64,000 bases of DNA from Sphingomonas sp. 8AM (GTDB lineage Bacteria > Pseudomonadota > Alphaproteobacteria > Sphingomonadales > Sphingomonadaceae). Below are positions 46,090 through 54,834 of the stretch, piece after piece. Where the stretch lies: contig NZ_LR733844.1 in assembly GCF_902506455.1 (NCBI RefSeq), forward strand, positions 2,591,093-2,655,092, given 5' to 3'. The translations under genes and the position numbers were made by a program. The stretch's first letter is position 1, and the number at the start of each line of letters is the position of its first letter. The notes under the pieces were generated by a model, which was given only the letters and a program-made list of their open reading frames with translations, ran no database searches and was not told the DNA's origin.

Positions 46090-46632
46090 TTACGCGCGCG
46101 GAGCACCATTCGCCAAGCCGTCTATCTTGGCCTCCAGCGCGGCCAGCCGCTCGATCACCAGCCCGTCGATCTTTTCGTGGAGCCGCAGGATCTCCAGCTC
46201 GGCACGCAGATTGGTCTCGTAATCGAGGCTCGCGGCGAGCCGGTCCTTCGACGCCTGCCGGTTCTGGCTCATCATGATCACCGGCGCCTGCACCGCGGCG
46301 AGCGTCGACAGCATCAGGTTCAGGAAGATGTACGGATAGGGATCGAACTGCATCCCGAAATATTTCAACACGTCGGTGTTGAGCAGCATCCAGCCGATCA
46401 GCACCACCGCGAAGGCGATGATGAACCCCCACGACCCGCCGACCGCCGCGACCCTGTCGGCCAGCCGGTCGCCGAAGCTGGCGCGCAGATCGGCCTCGTC
46501 GGCGGCGTCGCGGCTGACCAAGGTCCCGGCATCGATACTGTCGAGGACGCGGCGTTCCTCGGCATCCAGCGAGTGGCGCGGCTTGCCGATGATGCGCAGC
46601 GCGAGATCGGCGATCGGTGGACGGTGCGCCAT
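46090..46632 (-). CDS. DUF1003 membrane protein
   Basis: A 180-residue DUF1003 protein with two membrane helices ([19 protein letters not shown] and [20 protein letters not shown]) joined by the conserved FDPYPYIF turn. The family motif [12 protein letters not shown] follows, then a helical coiled tail ([18 protein letters not shown]). Function is unknown; some relatives are linked to metal or cyclic nucleotide stress. The start at 46632 gives the usual N-terminus. It is upstream of yebC in the same direction. Confidence 0.88.
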   Translation of the reverse strand: MAHRPPIADLALRIIGKPRHSLDAEERRVLDSIDAGTLVSRDAADEADLRASFGDRLADRVAAVGGSWGFIIAFAVVLIGWMLLNTDVLKYFGMQFDPYPYIFLNLMLSTLAAVQAPVIMMSQNRQASKDRLAASLDYETNLRAELEILRLHEKIDGLVIERLAALEAKIDGLANGAPRA

Positions 46633-46729
46633 ATGTATTCCCTTTCGTGAGGCGTCGCCGTAGCCGCGCGCCGCGGGTGCGCAAAGCGCTTGCTCAACCG
46701 GGGCATGATCGGCCAAACGGGGCGCGATC

Positions 46730-48190
46730 ATGACCGTCAGCGTAGACATGGGCAGCGACGAGCGCGGCGCGCCCGTGACCATGGACCTCGAAGAATTGCT
46801 CGCCACCCGATTGCTCGTCCAGGGCAATTCCGGGTCCGGCAAGTCGCACCTGCTGCGCCGCTTGCTCGAGAAGAGCGCCGGGCAGGTGCAACAGGTGGTG
46901 ATCGATCCCGAGGGCGATTTCGTCACTCTGTCCGAGCGCTACGGCCATGTCGTGATCGAGGGCGCGGATTATGCCGAGCGCGAGCTGGCACGGATCGCCG
47001 CCCGGCTCCGCGAGCATCGCGCCAGCGTGGTGCTCAGCCTCGAGGGGCTGGAGGCGGAGGGCCAGATGCGCTGCGCCGCTGGCTTCCTCAATGCGCTGTT
47101 CGATGCGCCGCGCGAACATTGGTACCCCGCGCTCGTGGTGGTCGACGAGGCGCAATTGTTCGCGCCGACCACCGGCGGCGAGGTCGCCGAAGAGGTGCGC
47201 CGCGCCTCGCTGTCGGCGATGACCAATCTGATGTGCCGCGGGCGCAAGCGTGGCCTCGCGGGCGTGATCGCGACGCAGCGGCTGGCGAAGCTCGCCAAGA
47301 ACGTCGCCGCCGAGGCGAGCAACTTCCTGATGGGGCGCACCTTTCTCGACATCGACATGGCGCGCGCCGCCGATCTGCTCGGCATGGAGCGGCGGCAGGC
47401 CGAATCGATTCGCGATCTGGCGCGCGGCACCTTCATGGCGCTGGGGCCGGCGGTGTCGCGGCGCCCGATCACCGTGCGGATCGGCACGGTCGAGACGCAG
47501 GCGCGCAGCGGCAGCCCGAAGCTGGTCCCGCTGCCGCAGGCCGATTCGGTCGATCTGCAGAGCCTGCTGGACGTCACGCCCGATGCCGCGCCGACGCTGC
47601 CGATGACCTTCGATCCGCGCCCGCGCCGCGTGCCCGCCGACGAACTGCTGTCCGACATCGAGGCGCCGGCGCCCTCCACCCCCGCCCCGTCGCTGCCCGA
47701 CCGCAACGAGGAAGAGGTCGAGGCGGTCTATGCCGAGGTGCTGCGCGCGATCGTGACCGACGAGGAAAGCAGCGGCCGTCCCGCGGCGGTGCTCTATCAG
47801 GATTTCCAGGTGCGCTGCCGGATGGCGGGGATCGCCAAACCGGCGCTCGATCTGCCGGCGTTCAGCCGTCGGCTGTCGTGCGCGCGCGCCGGCATCTTCG
47901 ATCCGCATGCCGCGGAATGGGCAAGCGTGCTCGCGCTGGCCGGCGGGCTGCCGGACGACATGCTCGGCGCGTTCCTGCTCGTCGCCAAGGCGGCGCGGGA
48001 CGGCGCGCCCTGCCCGTCCGACATCGCGATCGCGAATACCTATGGCACCAGCTCGATCGGGCGGGTCAAGCGGCTGATCGGGTATATCGAGGGCCGCGAC
48101 CTGTTCGTGACGCGCACTGACATGGGCGGCAAGCGGTCGATCACGATCCCGCATCTGGGCTGGACGACGGCGCCGGCGGAAGCGGCGTAG
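46730..48190 (+). CDS. HerA-like P-loop ATPase (DUF87/VirB4-FtsK class)
   Basis: A 486-residue ATPase with Walker A GNSGSGKSHLLRRLLE at about residues 33-48, then VVIDPEGDFVTLSERY, Walker B ALVVVDEAQLFAP and the sensor-like GVIATQRLAKLAKN. This is the HerA/DUF87 group of hexameric DNA pumps. The C-terminal third is a separate helical region with a long Pro-rich linker, and may bind DNA. No NurA-type nuclease is adjacent, so it is an orphan. It diverges from DUF1003. Confidence 0.85.
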   Translation: MTVSVDMGSDERGAPVTMDLEELLATRLLVQGNSGSGKSHLLRRLLEKSAGQVQQVVIDPEGDFVTLSERYGHVVIEGADYAERELARIAARLREHRASVVLSLEGLEAEGQMRCAAGFLNALFDAPREHWYPALVVVDEAQLFAPTTGGEVAEEVRRASLSAMTNLMCRGRKRGLAGVIATQRLAKLAKNVAAEASNFLMGRTFLDIDMARAADLLGMERRQAESIRDLARGTFMALGPAVSRRPITVRIGTVETQARSGSPKLVPLPQADSVDLQSLLDVTPDAAPTLPMTFDPRPRRVPADELLSDIEAPAPSTPAPSLPDRNEEEVEAVYAEVLRAIVTDEESSGRPAAVLYQDFQVRCRMAGIAKPALDLPAFSRRLSCARAGIFDPHAAEWASVLALAGGLPDDMLGAFLLVAKAARDGAPCPSDIAIANTYGTSSIGRVKRLIGYIEGRDLFVTRTDMGGKRSITIPHLGWTTAPAEAA

Positions 48191-48221
48191 CGCCTCGCTC
48201 CCTGTTGCCCTGCCGATCCGC

Positions 48222-48303
48222 CGTCATTCCGGACTTGATCCGGGGCCCCGCTTTCTCTCAACAGAAATAGGAAGCGGGATCCCGGATCAAGTCCGGGATG
48301 ACG
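48222..48303. repeat. Palindromic repeat family A, copy 6
   Basis: TCCGGACTTGATCCGGGG left and CCCGGATCAAGTCCGGGA right lie after the HerA-like gene. A single family B arm follows within 20 nt, so two families are again stacked. Confidence 0.85.
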
Positions 48304-48319
48304 GGAGGCAAACACCATC

Positions 48320-48350
48320 CGTCATTGCGAGCGTAGCGAAGCAATCCAGG
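48320..48350. repeat. Family B repeat, single arm
   Basis: CGTCATTGCGAGCGTAGCGA plus AGCAATCCAGG with no matching right arm within the next 60 nt. It appears to be a solo half-element or a copy broken by a deletion. Confidence 0.7.
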
Positions 48351-48406
48351 GCCGCCGGAGGAAAGCGGTCGTTCCATCGTCGCCGTTCGACACGCGCGCC
48401 GCGCCC

Positions 48407-48937
48407 TCACCGAACCTTCAACGCATCCTCGATCTGCGCGGCGGGCGCGGACAGCATCGTGAACACGGTATGCGCGGCGATCCCCGCCATCGTCACACCG
48501 ACCGCCACCAGCACGAGAAACTGGAACATCGACGCGAAGCTGCGCGACCGTTCCACCTTGCGCGCCATTTGCGCCTCATGCGCCAGCCGGCGTTCGGCGC
48601 GGCGGTCGTTCTCGACACTCGTATCGGTGCGCACCGGGCGGCTGGCGAGCCGCGGCTCGTCGATCAGCGCCTTGACCGACAGCCGGTCCTGAGAGCGCAG
48701 GCCGAAGAACCGCCCCTTGTTCCACTGCACCCGCCCGACGATGACCAGCGTACCGCGACGGATCTCGACGTAGCTGCCGATGGCCGGCGGCTGATCGCAG
48801 CCCGCCATCAGACCGCGCGAGGAGACATTGTGGATCACGATATCGTGCCAGCTTGCGTCCAGCCGCATCCGCGACGGGATGAGCACGGTAATCCGCTCCT
48901 CCCGTGGCCGGAGACCGGTCTGTAAGGCCGCTAGCAC
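48407..48937 (-). CDS. PilZ-domain protein with C-terminal membrane segment
   Basis: A 176-residue protein. The N-terminal PilZ-like barrel shows RPREERITVLIPSRMRLD, the NVSSRGLMAGCDQP motif (D/NxSxxG-type c-di-GMP site) and GRVQWNKGRFFGLRSQ. A basic linker follows (RRAERRLAHEAQMARKVE), then one membrane helix (FQFLVLVAVGVTMAGIAAHTV) at the end. It may couple c-di-GMP levels to an envelope process. The start is a GTG at 48937. Confidence 0.82.
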   Translation of the reverse strand: MLAALQTGLRPREERITVLIPSRMRLDASWHDIVIHNVSSRGLMAGCDQPPAIGSYVEIRRGTLVIVGRVQWNKGRFFGLRSQDRLSVKALIDEPRLASRPVRTDTSVENDRRAERRLAHEAQMARKVERSRSFASMFQFLVLVAVGVTMAGIAAHTVFTMLSAPAAQIEDALKVR

Positions 48938-49032
48938 CCGTCGTCATCCCCCGCACCGTCGATCACGCAACCGTATACGGACGGGAAGCGAAGATACTCT
49001 TAACAGCGATGGCAATGATCGCCGTCAATGAT

Positions 49033-49299
49033 CTAGAGCATACCGAGCGCCTGCATATAGACTTCCAGGATCGACTGTTCTTCTTGATACTCCTCGCGCT
49101 TCTTCTTGCGGATCTGCAGGATTTTGCGGATCGCCTTGGCATCGTAACCGCGGCTCTTCGCCTCGGCCATCACGTCTTTGATGTCGTCGGCGATGCCCTT
49201 CTTCTCTTCTTCGAGTCGCTCGGCACGCTCGATCAACAGCCGCAGTTCATCGGCTGCCACCGAACCGCCGCCCATGCCTTCGCCACGCTCTTCCGCCAT
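49033..49299 (-). CDS. gapR: GapR-like nucleoid-associated protein (DUF2312)
   Basis: An 88-residue DUF2312 protein. Caulobacter GapR, of this family, binds overtwisted DNA ahead of forks and transcription and guides topoisomerases. The conserved helical stretch ADELRLLIERAERLEEEKK is followed by VMAEAKSRGYDAKAIRKIL and RKKKREEYQEEQ. The start at 49299 (MAEERGEG) matches homologues; an earlier in-frame ATG lacks a ribosome site. It is transcribed with DUF1244 upstream. Confidence 0.92.
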   Translation of the reverse strand: MAEERGEGMGGGSVAADELRLLIERAERLEEEKKGIADDIKDVMAEAKSRGYDAKAIRKILQIRKKKREEYQEEQSILEVYMQALGML

Positions 49300-49458
49300 G
49301 ATATTCCCCGAAAACAATGACGCCGCCCGCGACGCCGACGCGAATCGCGCGGGCGGGGACGGCGTGGTGGATACCCCGATGGGGTGCGGCGGCGCGTCTA
49401 CGCCCGCACGCGCCGATGCTCAAGGGCGACGCCGACGCTTCGCCGGTCCGCCGTCCGG

Positions 49459-49749
49459 TTACGCGTTCTTCTTGACGCTTTCGGCCATCCGCGCGAGCTG
49501 TTCGGGGCTCGCGTCGGCCTGATGCTCCGCCTTCCACTGCGCGTAGGGCATGCCGTAGATCGCCTCGCGCGCATCGTCCTTTCCAAGCCCGCCGGCCTCG
49601 CCGACCCAGTCCGACAGGCAGTTGCGGCAAAAGCCCGCCAGCCCCATCAGGTCGACGTTCTGGGCATCGGTGCGGTGGCGCAAATGCCTGACCAGCCTCC
49701 GGAAAGCCGCGGCCGCTACGGCGTCGTCGAGGGTATCGAGCCGATCCAT
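49459..49749 (-). CDS. DUF1244 protein
   Basis: A 96-residue DUF1244 protein with the conserved HLRHRTDAQNVDLMGLAGF and CRNCLSDWV stretch, where Cys-x-x-Cys may bind metal. GLGKDDAREAIYGMPYAQWK follows and is the family hallmark. Function is unknown. It lies upstream of gapR on the same strand with a 159-nt gap holding only a GC-rich palindrome, and diverges from the pyruvate kinase gene. Confidence 0.88.
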   Translation of the reverse strand: MDRLDTLDDAVAAAAFRRLVRHLRHRTDAQNVDLMGLAGFCRNCLSDWVGEAGGLGKDDAREAIYGMPYAQWKAEHQADASPEQLARMAESVKKNA

Positions 49750-49815
49750 GTTGTCTCCGTCATTTGATCCTGCGGCGTTACTCGCTAAGGCCATGCCGGC
49801 AAAGCAGGAAGGCGC

Positions 49816-51294
49816 ATGACCCTGAACCCGAATCACATCGCTCCGCGTTCGCGCAAGGTCCGCGTACTCGCGACGCTCGGCCCGGCCAGCAACACGCTGG
49901 AGATGATCACCACCCTCTTCCAGGCGGGCGCTGACGCGTTCCGCGTCAACATGAGCCACGGCGACCAGCAATCGAAGATCGCGGTCATCCAGGCGATCCG
50001 CTCGATGGAAGAGCGCTTCAAGCGCCCGACGACGATCCTCGCCGATCTTCAGGGGCCGAAGCTGCGCGTCGGCAAGTTCGACGGCGGGCGCGTCACGCTG
50101 GAACATGGCAGCACGTTCGTGCTCGACCATGATCCGACGCCGGGCGACGCGACGCGCGTGCGACTGCCGCACAAGGAGATTTTCGCCGCGATCGAGCCGG
50201 GCGCGCGCCTGCTGCTCGACGACGGCAAGCTGGTGCTGCGCGTTTCTGAGCATGACGCCGATCGCATCGTCACCACGGTGGAGGTCGGCGGCGCGCTGTC
50301 CGACAACAAGGGGCTCAACGTCCCCGACGTCGTGATCCCGATGGCGGCGATGACCGAGAAGGACCGTTCCGACCTCGCCTTTGCGATCGAGCAGGGGGTC
50401 GACTGGATCGCGCTGTCGTTCGTGCAGCGTCCCGAGGATCTGTGGGAAGCGCGCAAGCTGATCGGCGGCAAGGCGGCGTTGCTCGCCAAGATCGAGAAGC
50501 CGGCCGCGATCGAGCGGCTGGAGGAGATCGTCGAGGCGTGCGACGGCGTGATGGTCGCGCGTGGCGATCTCGGCGTCGAGCTGCCGCCGCAGTCGGTGCC
50601 GCCGCTCCAGAAGCGGATCGTCGAAACCGCGCGCCGGATGGGTCGTCCGGTCGTCGTCGCGACGCAGATGCTGGAATCGATGATCCAGAGCCCGTCGCCG
50701 ACCCGCGCCGAAGTGTCGGACGTCGCCACCGCGATCTACGACGGCGCGGACGCGATCATGCTCTCGGCGGAAAGCGCCGCGGGCCAGTGGCCGGTCGAAT
50801 CGGTCGCGATGATGAACGCGATCGGCGACGCGGTGGAGCGCGATCCGATGCACGGCGACCGCATCCACTTCACAGTGATGCGCCCCGACCCGACCACCGC
50901 CGACGCGCTGGCCGAGGCGGCGAAGAACATCGCCGATACCGTTTCGGCCTCGGCGATCATCTGCTTCACGATGTCCGGGTCGACCGCGCGCCGCATCGCG
51001 CGCGAGCGTCCGTCGGTGCCGATCCTCGTGCTGACCCCCAGCACCGACACCGCACGGCGGCTCGGGCTGCTCTGGGGCACGCACAACGTCAACACGCGTG
51101 ACGTCGAGTCGTTCGAGGAGATGGTGGCCAAGGCCAAGCGCATCGCGCTGCGCCAGGGGATCGCCAAGGCCGGCGACCGCGTGATCGTGATGGCGGGCGT
51201 GCCGTTCCGCACGCCGGGCTCGACCAACGTGCTGCACGTCGTGCAGATCGTCGGCGACGAGCTGAAGGACTATCGCTCACCCGACGCGCAGTGA
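49816..51294 (+). CDS. pyk: Pyruvate kinase
   Basis: Pyk makes pyruvate and ATP from PEP and ADP. The 492-residue protein has VRVLATLGPASNTLEMI, FRVNMSHGDQQSK, the catalytic Lys in LAKIEKPAAIERL, the MVARGDLGVELP block and ATQMLESMIQSPSPTRAE. The C-terminal allosteric domain ends TNVLHVVQIVGDEL. In organisms using Entner-Doudoroff-type and De Ley-Doudoroff routes it completes the lower branch. A strong hairpin follows its stop. Confidence 0.96.
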   Translation: MTLNPNHIAPRSRKVRVLATLGPASNTLEMITTLFQAGADAFRVNMSHGDQQSKIAVIQAIRSMEERFKRPTTILADLQGPKLRVGKFDGGRVTLEHGSTFVLDHDPTPGDATRVRLPHKEIFAAIEPGARLLLDDGKLVLRVSEHDADRIVTTVEVGGALSDNKGLNVPDVVIPMAAMTEKDRSDLAFAIEQGVDWIALSFVQRPEDLWEARKLIGGKAALLAKIEKPAAIERLEEIVEACDGVMVARGDLGVELPPQSVPPLQKRIVETARRMGRPVVVATQMLESMIQSPSPTRAEVSDVATAIYDGADAIMLSAESAAGQWPVESVAMMNAIGDAVERDPMHGDRIHFTVMRPDPTTADALAEAAKNIADTVSASAIICFTMSGSTARRIARERPSVPILVLTPSTDTARRLGLLWGTHNVNTRDVESFEEMVAKAKRIALRQGIAKAGDRVIVMAGVPFRTPGSTNVLHVVQIVGDELKDYRSPDAQ

Positions 51295-51305
51295 CGTGAG
51301 GCTGC

Positions 51306-51335
51306 ACCTGTCGCGCCGGAAACGGCGCGACAGGT
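51306..51335 (+). terminator. Hairpin after pyk
   Basis: A perfect 13-bp stem, ACCTGTCGCGCCG pairing with CGGCGCGACAGGT around a GAAA tetraloop, starts 12 nt after the pyk stop. The T-run is missing, so Rho may be needed or it may only protect the message. GNRA-type loops make it very stable. Confidence 0.65.
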
Positions 51336-51541
51336 CCCGCACGCCGCTTGGGCGCGGCCGGGGTATATCGGGCATTAACCCGTTGGCCGCGAACGGCTCG
51401 TCGCATCGGGTCACGCTTCGCCGCAAACGACCCGCAATTGCAAATCTCGACAACGTCGCCGGCAAGTTTGTACAAGCCGTCCGCCCCTCGATCGGTCATC
51501 TGCGCCGCTCCAGGGTGGGTGGATGGACGGCGACGACGAGC

Positions 51542-51718
51542 ATGAAGCGGGTGATACGCAACAAACAACTTCGGCTCGATCTCGCGGCGGCGCGCCGCGC
51601 CCACGATGCGGTCACCGACCCGCTCTCGCTCCGCACGCTCGGCGCCTATATCGCCGAACTTGAAGCGCAATTATATCATGTCGACGGACGGACGCCGGTA
51701 ACCGCCGCCGTTGGCTGA
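51542..51718 (+). CDS. Small helical hypothetical protein, 58 aa
   Basis: A 58-residue protein with a basic N-terminus (MKRVIRNKQLRLDLAAARRA) followed by an amphipathic helix (LSLRTLGAYIAELEAQLYHV). It resembles small conserved alphaproteobacterial proteins without known role. The frame continues upstream, but the ATG at 51542 gives the coherent sequence. The 200 nt between it and the pyk hairpin show nothing else. Confidence 0.55.
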   Translation: MKRVIRNKQLRLDLAAARRAHDAVTDPLSLRTLGAYIAELEAQLYHVDGRTPVTAAVG

Positions 51719-51759
51719 CCACACGGACGAGCGACCACCGGCCGCCCGTCCCGAGGTTG

Positions 51760-52134
51760 TTATGTGCTGACCGCGCGCGGCTCGGCAGTCAGCGGCGGGG
51801 TTTGCTGGTGCTGGACCACTTTCCAGACCTCATGCTCCAGCCGGCGGTAGGTCGAGGTGCAGTGCGCCACATAGCGTTCGTCGCCCTTGGTCGCCTCGAC
51901 ACCATAGGCGATCACGATCAGGCCTTCCTGCGGCCGGACGATCCGCCCGTCCTTGATGGTAACGCGCTCCCAGCGCGGCGTCTGCGACACGGCGTCGACA
52001 GCGGCCTGGCTTTCAAGGACATACGGCGGCTGCGGCACGACCATCAGCGCCGATTCGTCGATCGACTCACGATAGTGATCGGCATCCCCGGTCCACAGGC
52101 TTTCCTCGAACGCCCACACGCGCTGGTCTTCCAT
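51760..52134 (-). CDS. NTF2-like / DUF4440 domain protein
   Basis: A 124-residue cone-fold protein of the NTF2-like group. The start EDQRVWAFEESLWTGDADHY is followed by the helix-strand pattern DESALMVVPQPPYVL and the late YVAHCTSTYRRLEHEVWKVV. Such proteins are small enzymes or ligand-binding domains; nothing tells which. It lies downstream of the HAD gene on the same strand, 63 nt away. Confidence 0.75.
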   Translation of the reverse strand: MEDQRVWAFEESLWTGDADHYRESIDESALMVVPQPPYVLESQAAVDAVSQTPRWERVTIKDGRIVRPQEGLIVIAYGVEATKGDERYVAHCTSTYRRLEHEVWKVVQHQQTPPLTAEPRAVST

Positions 52135-52197
52135 GGCACTCTCCGATCTGGTGTCGGAACCTGAAAGCCGCGGTGGGTCCGAACGTTCCGCTGCGCC

Positions 52198-52809
52198 TCA
52201 GCGCAACAGCCCGGCCTCGACCAGCGCCGGGCGCAGCGTCGCGGCGTCGGTGAACAGATGTGCGTGGATGCCCAGCGCCTGTGCGCCAGCGATATTGGCG
52301 GCATTGTCGTCGATGAAAAACGCCTCGCCCGCCGCCAGCCCGAATCGGTCGAGCGCGAGCCGGTAGATCGCCGCATCGGGCTTCACCAGCCGCTCGTCAC
52401 CCGACACGACGATGTCGCGGAAGCGATCGAACACCGCCGCCTCGCGCGCGCGGAACGGCGGAAAGAATTCGTGGCTGAAGTTGGTGATCGCGAACAGCGG
52501 CACGCCCGCCGCGTCCAGCTCCTCGACGATCGCGATCATGCCGGGGATCGGCCCCGGGATCTGCTCGCCGAAGCGCGGCCCCCACAACGCGATCATCGCG
52601 GCATGTTCCGGAAAACGCGCGCCAAGCTCCGCGCTGGTCTCCGCGAACGGACGACCGGCGTCGTGCTGGAAATGCCACTCGCGCGTGGCGACCTCGTTCA
52701 GGAACACGTCGAGCGCCTGTTCGTCGTCGAACAGACGCTCGTACAGAACCCGCGGGTTCCAGTCGTACAGGACGTGCCCGACGTCGAAGATGACCGACGT
52801 CGGCTGCAC
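52198..52809 (-). CDS. HAD-superfamily phosphatase, class IA
   Basis: A 203-residue HAD hydrolase. The motif I FDVGHVLYDW has Gly in place of the usual second Asp. Motif II is FAITNFSHEFF, the Lys is in ERLVKPDAAIYRLA, and motif III is FFIDDNAANIAGA. A helical cap lies between I and II. Loss of the second Asp would favour non-phosphatase chemistry, as in haloacid dehalogenases, where the position also differs. The start is a GTG at 52809, 8 nt after the rpmJ stop, so the two are cotranscribed. Confidence 0.85.
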   Translation of the reverse strand: MQPTSVIFDVGHVLYDWNPRVLYERLFDDEQALDVFLNEVATREWHFQHDAGRPFAETSAELGARFPEHAAMIALWGPRFGEQIPGPIPGMIAIVEELDAAGVPLFAITNFSHEFFPPFRAREAAVFDRFRDIVVSGDERLVKPDAAIYRLALDRFGLAAGEAFFIDDNAANIAGAQALGIHAHLFTDAATLRPALVEAGLLR

Positions 52810-52817
52810 GCCGGAAA

Positions 52818-52943
52818 TCAGCCCTGGCGGGCCTTGAACCGGCGATTCGTCTTGTTGATGACATAGGTCCGGCCGCGACGGCGGATCACGCGATTGTCGC
52901 GATGACGGTCCTTGAGCGACTTCAGGCTGTTGCGGATCTTCAT
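52818..52943 (-). CDS. rpmJ: 50S ribosomal protein L36
   Basis: A 41-residue basic protein, [20 protein letters not shown] then [20 protein letters not shown], which is L36 of the form without the four zinc-binding Cys/His. It occupies 52943 down to a TGA at 52818. A clear promoter is at 52976-53004. It was identified by reading the minus strand directly. Confidence 0.95.
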   Translation of the reverse strand: MKIRNSLKSLKDRHRDNRVIRRRGRTYVINKTNRRFKARQG

Positions 52944-52975
52944 GGCTGCGCTTCTTCGAAAACTGGGAAGCGCGC

Positions 52976-53004
52976 CGCCTAGAGAGCACGGCCGTGAAAG
53001 TCAA
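52976..53004 (-). promoter_or_regulatory. Putative rpmJ promoter
   Basis: On the minus strand, TTGACT (53004-52999), a 17-nt spacer and TAGGCG (52981-52976). The start site would be near 52969, leaving about 25 nt to the rpmJ ATG. It is one of four matching TTGnC-N17-TAG promoters in the window. Confidence 0.6.
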
Positions 53005-53085
53005 CCGAGCGGGCGCTTGCGATGCCCGGAGCTTGCACCGCAAGCGTGCGTTGTTATGTCGCAACGATCTTATCGAGGGTGTGTC

Positions 53086-53688
53086 ATGCGTCGCGCGATT
53101 CTTCTGGCTCTTTCGCTGGCACCGCTGGCCGCCTGCACCACCGGGCCGCAACATTTCCCGGTTCAGGCGACGCGTTTCCATTATGATGCGGTGGCGGAGC
53201 GCGGGACGATCGCGGTCGAGCCGCTGCCCGGCCCCTCCTCCGCCAGCCTCGAATACAAGACCTATGCCGCCGCGGTCGAGGCCGAGCTGCTCCGCAACGG
53301 CTTCACCAGCGCGGCGCCGGGCACCAAGCCCGAGTTCATCGCCACGGTCGGCTTCACCCGCGCCGAACGCGGGCTGCCGCCGAAGCGCTCGCCGATCCAG
53401 ATCGGCATCGGCGGCGGCGGCTATTCGGGCGGCTGGCGCGGCGGCACCGGGCTCGGCGGCGGCGTGAGCTTGCCCGTCGGCGGCGATACGGGCGGGCGGC
53501 TCGGGCTGGTCACCGAACTGGCGGTCCGTATCCGCCACGGTGCCGACGCGATCTGGGAGGGTCAGGCGCAATCGCTGACCGACACCAGCGCGCCCGACGC
53601 CGATGCTGCCTCGGTCGCCTCGCGACTCGCCGGCGCGCTCTTCAAGAATTTCCCCGGTGATTCGGGACGGACGGTCGAGGTAAAATGA
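53086..53688 (+). CDS. DUF4136-type lipoprotein
   Basis: A 200-residue lipoprotein: signal RRAILLALSLAPLAACTTG with lipobox LAAC, then a DUF4136-like body (HYDAVAERGTIAVEPL, YKTYAAAVEAELLRNGF). A Gly-rich loop (GIGGGGYSGGWRGG then GTGLGGG) is unusual and probably surface exposed. It ends in the conserved GALFKNFPGDSG. The start at 53086 is placed at the signal. It overlaps the peptidase gene by 4 nt. Confidence 0.8.
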   Translation: MRRAILLALSLAPLAACTTGPQHFPVQATRFHYDAVAERGTIAVEPLPGPSSASLEYKTYAAAVEAELLRNGFTSAAPGTKPEFIATVGFTRAERGLPPKRSPIQIGIGGGGYSGGWRGGTGLGGGVSLPVGGDTGGRLGLVTELAVRIRHGADAIWEGQAQSLTDTSAPDADAASVASRLAGALFKNFPGDSGRTVEVK

Positions 53689-54806
53689 CGCTGAATATCA
53701 ATGCCGCCTTCGACGGCGGCAACATCAAGGGCGTCGGCATCGAGGGCGCGGGCGACGACTGGCGCTGCGATCTGGAGATCGTCCGCGATCACCAGTCCGA
53801 CTTCTTCCAATGGTTCTATTTCCGCGCCGCCGGGCTGCGCGGCAAGCGCGTCGCCTTCCGCATTCTCAACGCCGGGGACTCGGCCTATCCGTTCGGCTGG
53901 CCGGGCTACAAGGCACGCGCCTCGACCGATCTCGACCAGTGGCGGATGATCGACACACGCTACGACGGCGGCGTGCTCAGCTTCGACTGGACGGGGCAAA
54001 CCGATCTGGCGTGGTTCGCCTATTTCGCGCCCTATACGATGGAGATGCACGCCCGGCTGGTCGCGCGGATCGCGGCGCGCGCGGGCGTGACGCACCGCCA
54101 GCTTGGCGAGACGCTCGACGGGCAGGCGATGGACTATTTGCGCCTCGGCACCGGCGCGAAGCAGGTGTGGCTCTACGCCCGCCAGCATCCCGGCGAATCG
54201 ATGACCGAATGGTGGATGGACGGCGCGCTCGACTGGCTGACCAGCCCCGCCGCCGCGCCGCTGCTCCGCGCGGCGACCGTCCATGTCGTCCCCAACATGA
54301 ACCCCGACGGCACGCGCCGCGGGCATCTGCGCACCAATGCAGCGGGCGTGAACCTCAACCGCGAGTGGCACGCGCCGACCGCCGAGCGCAGCCCCGAAGT
54401 GCTGTGCGTCCTGCGCGAGATGGACGCGACCGGCGTCACCTTCGCGATGGACGTCCACGGCGACGAGGCGATCGCCGCCAATTTCATCGCCGGGTTCGAG
54501 GGCATCCCGTCGTGGAACAACGCGCGCGGCGACAGCTTCACCGAATTCGGCCGGCGGCTGGCGGCGCACACCCCCGATTTCCAGACCCAGCTCGGCTATG
54601 AGAAGTCCGCGCCCGGCAACGCTAATCTGTCGATGTCGACCAATCAGCTCGCCGAGCGGTTCGGCGCGGTGTCGGTGACGCTGGAAATGCCGTTCAAGGA
54701 TCACGACGCCAACCCCGACCCGGCGTTCGGCTGGAGCGCTGAGCGGTCGCGCGCACTCGGCGTCGCGTGCCTCGAGGTGCTGACGGAGATGATCGGCACG
54801 CTTTAA
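53685..54806 (+). CDS. M14-family carboxypeptidase, cytosolic carboxypeptidase-like
   Basis: A 373-residue peptidase resembling the cytosolic carboxypeptidase (CCP/Nna1) branch. An N-terminal beta domain (WFAYFAPYTMEMHARL) precedes the catalytic domain. Zinc ligands are His and Glu in ARQHPGESMTEWWMDG and the His in FAMDVHGDEAI. PNMNPDGTRRGHLRTNA is the substrate loop and SVTLEMPFKDH holds the catalytic Glu. It has no signal peptide. Bacterial CCP-like enzymes have no settled substrate; eukaryotic ones remove glutamate side chains. Confidence 0.9.
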   Translation: MTLNINAAFDGGNIKGVGIEGAGDDWRCDLEIVRDHQSDFFQWFYFRAAGLRGKRVAFRILNAGDSAYPFGWPGYKARASTDLDQWRMIDTRYDGGVLSFDWTGQTDLAWFAYFAPYTMEMHARLVARIAARAGVTHRQLGETLDGQAMDYLRLGTGAKQVWLYARQHPGESMTEWWMDGALDWLTSPAAAPLLRAATVHVVPNMNPDGTRRGHLRTNAAGVNLNREWHAPTAERSPEVLCVLREMDATGVTFAMDVHGDEAIAANFIAGFEGIPSWNNARGDSFTEFGRRLAAHTPDFQTQLGYEKSAPGNANLSMSTNQLAERFGAVSVTLEMPFKDHDANPDPAFGWSAERSRALGVACLEVLTEMIGTL

Positions 54807-54834
54807 GCGCGACCACGTCAAGTCGAACCGGCGT

